Below, piece by piece: positions 62,131-64,000 of a stretch of 64,000 bases of DNA; positions within the stretch are counted from its first letter, which is position 1; the number at the start of each line of letters is the position of its first letter. Origin of the DNA: an uncultured SAR86 cluster bacterium. GTDB lineage: Bacteria > Pseudomonadota > Gammaproteobacteria > Magnimaribacterales > D2472. The notes beneath the pieces are model-generated. The model searched no databases and had not been told where the DNA came from. It was given only the letters and a program-made list of their open reading frames with translations. A program made the translations under genes and the position numbers. The stretch covers positions 37,650-101,649 of the forward strand of contig CACNUQ010000002.1 in the NCBI GenBank assembly GCA_902623685.1, in the 5' to 3' direction.

Positions 62131-63512
62131 TAGCATCCGCCCATTTGCATGCCGATCAAGGCATCGATACAGCTTTAAATAAACACCAAAAAACATTTGA
62201 AGAAGTTGCGTTGAAAATTTGGGATTGGGCAGAAGTTGGATATCAAGAGTATAAAAGCTCAGCGCTTTTAAAAGAGGAATTATTAGCAAATGGTTTCAGC
62301 ATTAAATCTGGAGTTGCAGAAATACCAACAGCATTCATTGCAGAATACTCTAACGAAGGTCCAGTAATAGGAATTTTAGGAGAATATGATGCCTTACCAG
62401 GATTAATGCAGACAGCGTCCCCTTTCAAAGAAGAGAGAAGTGATGTCATTGCAGGTCATGCCTGTGGACATCATCTATTTGGCGCTGCATCTGCATGGGC
62501 TGCTATAGCAATTAAAGAATGGCTGATTGAAACAAATACCAAAGGAACAATTAGATTTTATGGTACTCCGGCAGAAGAAGGAGGTTCTGGAAAAGTTTAC
62601 ATGGTACGTGCCGGACTATTTAATGATGTGGATGCGGTATTACATTGGCATCCAAGCAGTTCCAACGCAGCAAATGCCGAATCATCTAATTCAAACAAAT
62701 CTGCAAAGTTTAGATTCAGAGGTATTTCAGCTCATGCTGCAGGCTCGCCTCACAAGGGTCGGTCTGCTTTAGATGGAGTTGAAGCTATGAACTTAATGGT
62801 AAATATGATGAGAGAGCATATACCTCAAGAATCCAGGATCCATTACGTCATAACTAAAGGAGGTCTTGCACCAAATGTAATTCCAGATTTGGCTGAGGTT
62901 TATTATTACGTTAGGCACCCTAGAAGAGATAAAGTTCAAGAAATTTTTGATTGGGTAGTTGAAGCTGCAGAAGGTGCTGCTATTGGGACACAAACTAAAG
63001 TTACCTTTGAAGTGATGCACGGAAATTATTCTAAGCTTCCCAATCAAACTCTTCAAAAGATTATGTATAAAAATCTTCTATCTCGAGGTGGAATTCAGTA
63101 TTCACATGAAGAGAATGAATATGCAAAAAAAATTTATAAGACATTAATCTCTCCAGGGGGAAAAATAGGAGATCAAGAAAATATTAGGCCTTACGCAACT
63201 AGCCATACTTATGGTTCAACGGATGTGGGTGATGTAAGTTGGGTAGTTCCGCAAGCGGGTTTAAGAACTGCAACTTGGGTCCCTGGTACTGCTGCTCACT
63301 CTTGGCAAGCTATTTCTTCAGGGGGACATTCAATTGGTTTAAAAGGAACGAAGTTAGCTGCACAAGTGCTTGCTGATACTGCAAAAGATTTGTACGAAAA
63401 GCCTAAAATTATCGCATTGGCAAAAGATGAGCATCAAGAAAGAGTTGGAAAAGATTTTAAATATTACCCCTTGCTGGGAGATAGAGACCCACCTTTGAAT
63501 TACAGAAACTAA
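62076..63512 (+). CDS. secreted M20-family amidohydrolase (AbgB-like)
   Basis: 478-residue zinc hydrolase with an N-terminal signal peptide (about 1-26, ending HLHADQ). It begins inside the thiolase-like gene in another frame (55 bp overlap), and no later Met would leave a signal peptide. Metal and catalytic motifs are [40 protein letters not shown] and HWHPSS, as in AbgB/aminobenzoyl-glutamate hydrolases and IAA-amino acid hydrolases. Likely cleaves an amide bond of an amino-acid conjugate in the periplasm. Confidence 0.9.
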   Translation: MYRIKSKTLIQSSIIIGLIASAHLHADQGIDTALNKHQKTFEEVALKIWDWAEVGYQEYKSSALLKEELLANGFSIKSGVAEIPTAFIAEYSNEGPVIGILGEYDALPGLMQTASPFKEERSDVIAGHACGHHLFGAASAWAAIAIKEWLIETNTKGTIRFYGTPAEEGGSGKVYMVRAGLFNDVDAVLHWHPSSSNAANAESSNSNKSAKFRFRGISAHAAGSPHKGRSALDGVEAMNLMVNMMREHIPQESRIHYVITKGGLAPNVIPDLAEVYYYVRHPRRDKVQEIFDWVVEAAEGAAIGTQTKVTFEVMHGNYSKLPNQTLQKIMYKNLLSRGGIQYSHEENEYAKKIYKTLISPGGKIGDQENIRPYATSHTYGSTDVGDVSWVVPQAGLRTATWVPGTAAHSWQAISSGGHSIGLKGTKLAAQVLADTAKDLYEKPKIIALAKDEHQERVGKDFKYYPLLGDRDPPLNYRN

Positions 63513-63603
63513 TTCTTAAATTGTTAATATATAAATTTCCTATTTTTAAGATGACAAATTGTCAGCATATTGATATATTTTGGTATGTTTTAGGGGAAAA
63601 ATT

Positions 63604-64000
63604 ATGAAATTATTAAGACTATCTTTTTTACTGGCATTAGCTTTTACTTTCAATGCAAATATTTATGCACAAGATAACGAAGTGGAAAATATTGAGGAAG
63701 TGGTTGTTGTTGGTTCTCAAATTAAAGGAGCAAAGATCACAGGTGCATTACCAGTATCGGTGATTTCAAGTGAGGATATTGAATCACTAGGTGTGGATTC
63801 TGGTGATGAGCTTCTTGATAACATAGCTGAATTAGGGCAAAACACATTTAATCAGAATGAGTTTAGCGGTGGTTACAACGCATCCAGAGGAGATATTGGG
63901 GCATTTAATTTAAGAGACATCGGTACAGGTAACACTCTTACTCTTTTAAATGGGAGAAGGATAATTACTTCACCTGGCTATCAAACTGAACCAATTCTTG
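63604..64000 (+). CDS. TonB-dependent receptor, N-terminal part (runs off window)
   Basis: The first 132 residues of a receptor. The signal peptide is about 1-22 (NIYAQ), then IEEVVVVGSQIKGAK as TonB-box region and plug sequence PVSVISSEDIESLGVDSGDELLDNIAEL, FNLRDIGTGNTLTLLNGRRII. GGGGAA lies before the ATG. The class (GSQIKGAK, LRDIGTGNTLTLLNGRR) matches the long receptors with unknown substrates in SAR86-like genomes. Confidence 0.92.
   Translation, partial: MKLLRLSFLLALAFTFNANIYAQDNEVENIEEVVVVGSQIKGAKITGALPVSVISSEDIESLGVDSGDELLDNIAELGQNTFNQNEFSGGYNASRGDIGAFNLRDIGTGNTLTLLNGRRIITSPGYQTEPIL

Noticed and set aside
63552..63564. TGACAA-A-TTGTCA palindrome before the last TonB receptor as another Pho box
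   Set aside because: It is an inverted repeat, not the direct repeats of PhoB sites. It could be an operator or a chance -35 element; support is too weak.

Overview
The window is a compact, AT-rich bacterial chromosome segment, about one third G+C by eye, with very short intergenic gaps. It has a complete type II secretion system, four TonB-dependent receptors (one cut by the window end), many acyl-CoA and short-chain dehydrogenase genes, and no mobile element. This fits a streamlined marine gammaproteobacterium, most likely of the SAR86 type. That placement is an inference from gene content; no rRNA or marker-gene comparison was possible.

Layout. 1-557 is the end of a Ppx/GppA phosphatase. 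552-9929 (minus) is a full gspCDEFGHIJKLM cluster. Upstream of it on the same strand lie a TonB receptor, a large internally duplicated lipoprotein, a histidine kinase and a PhoB-like regulator (to 18129). A Pho-box-like double repeat sits just in front of the lipoprotein gene. The prepilin peptidase needed by the secretion system is at 18369-19124. At 18188-18342 there is a remnant of an acyl-CoA synthetase whose intact relative is at 19748-21451. Between them is a small secreted-protein gene preceded by a run of 11-bp Pho-box-like repeats. 21489-23990 is a subtilisin-type lipoprotein with a possible beta-barrel end.

24008-30546 is a tight plus-strand operon: SDR, FAD dehydrogenase of the ketosteroid dehydrogenase/fumarate reductase superfamily, acyl-CoA ligase, SDR and gamma-glutamyltransferase. 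31176-33725 holds glycosyltransferase-type genes. 33729-36832 is a split MacAB-like export system. Then follow glutaryl-CoA dehydrogenase, a TonB receptor, a small Smr-like protein and a desaturase. 41762-48966 carries P450, SDR, acetoacetate-decarboxylase-like, Rieske oxygenase, thymidine kinase, SnoaL-like and Old-Yellow-Enzyme genes, which look like degradation of a cyclic or terpenoid/steroid-type substrate. 48970-55120 holds alanine dehydrogenase, an M16 protease and a DUF305 protein. 55171-63512 has a large TonB receptor, an SGNH-like protein, a SnoaL-like protein, alternative oxidase, tRNA-Ala(GGC), a thiolase-like protein and an M20 amidohydrolase. Another TonB receptor starts at 63604.

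Most interesting idea: PhoB/PhoR, Pho-box-like sites, a TonB receptor, a duplicated surface-type lipoprotein and the entire T2SS form one phosphate-responsive uptake and secretion module. Second, two iron-sulfur enzymes of the catabolic region (the Rieske oxygenase and the OYE-type reductase) each lack one expected cluster ligand. No gap longer than 300 bases without a feature was found.
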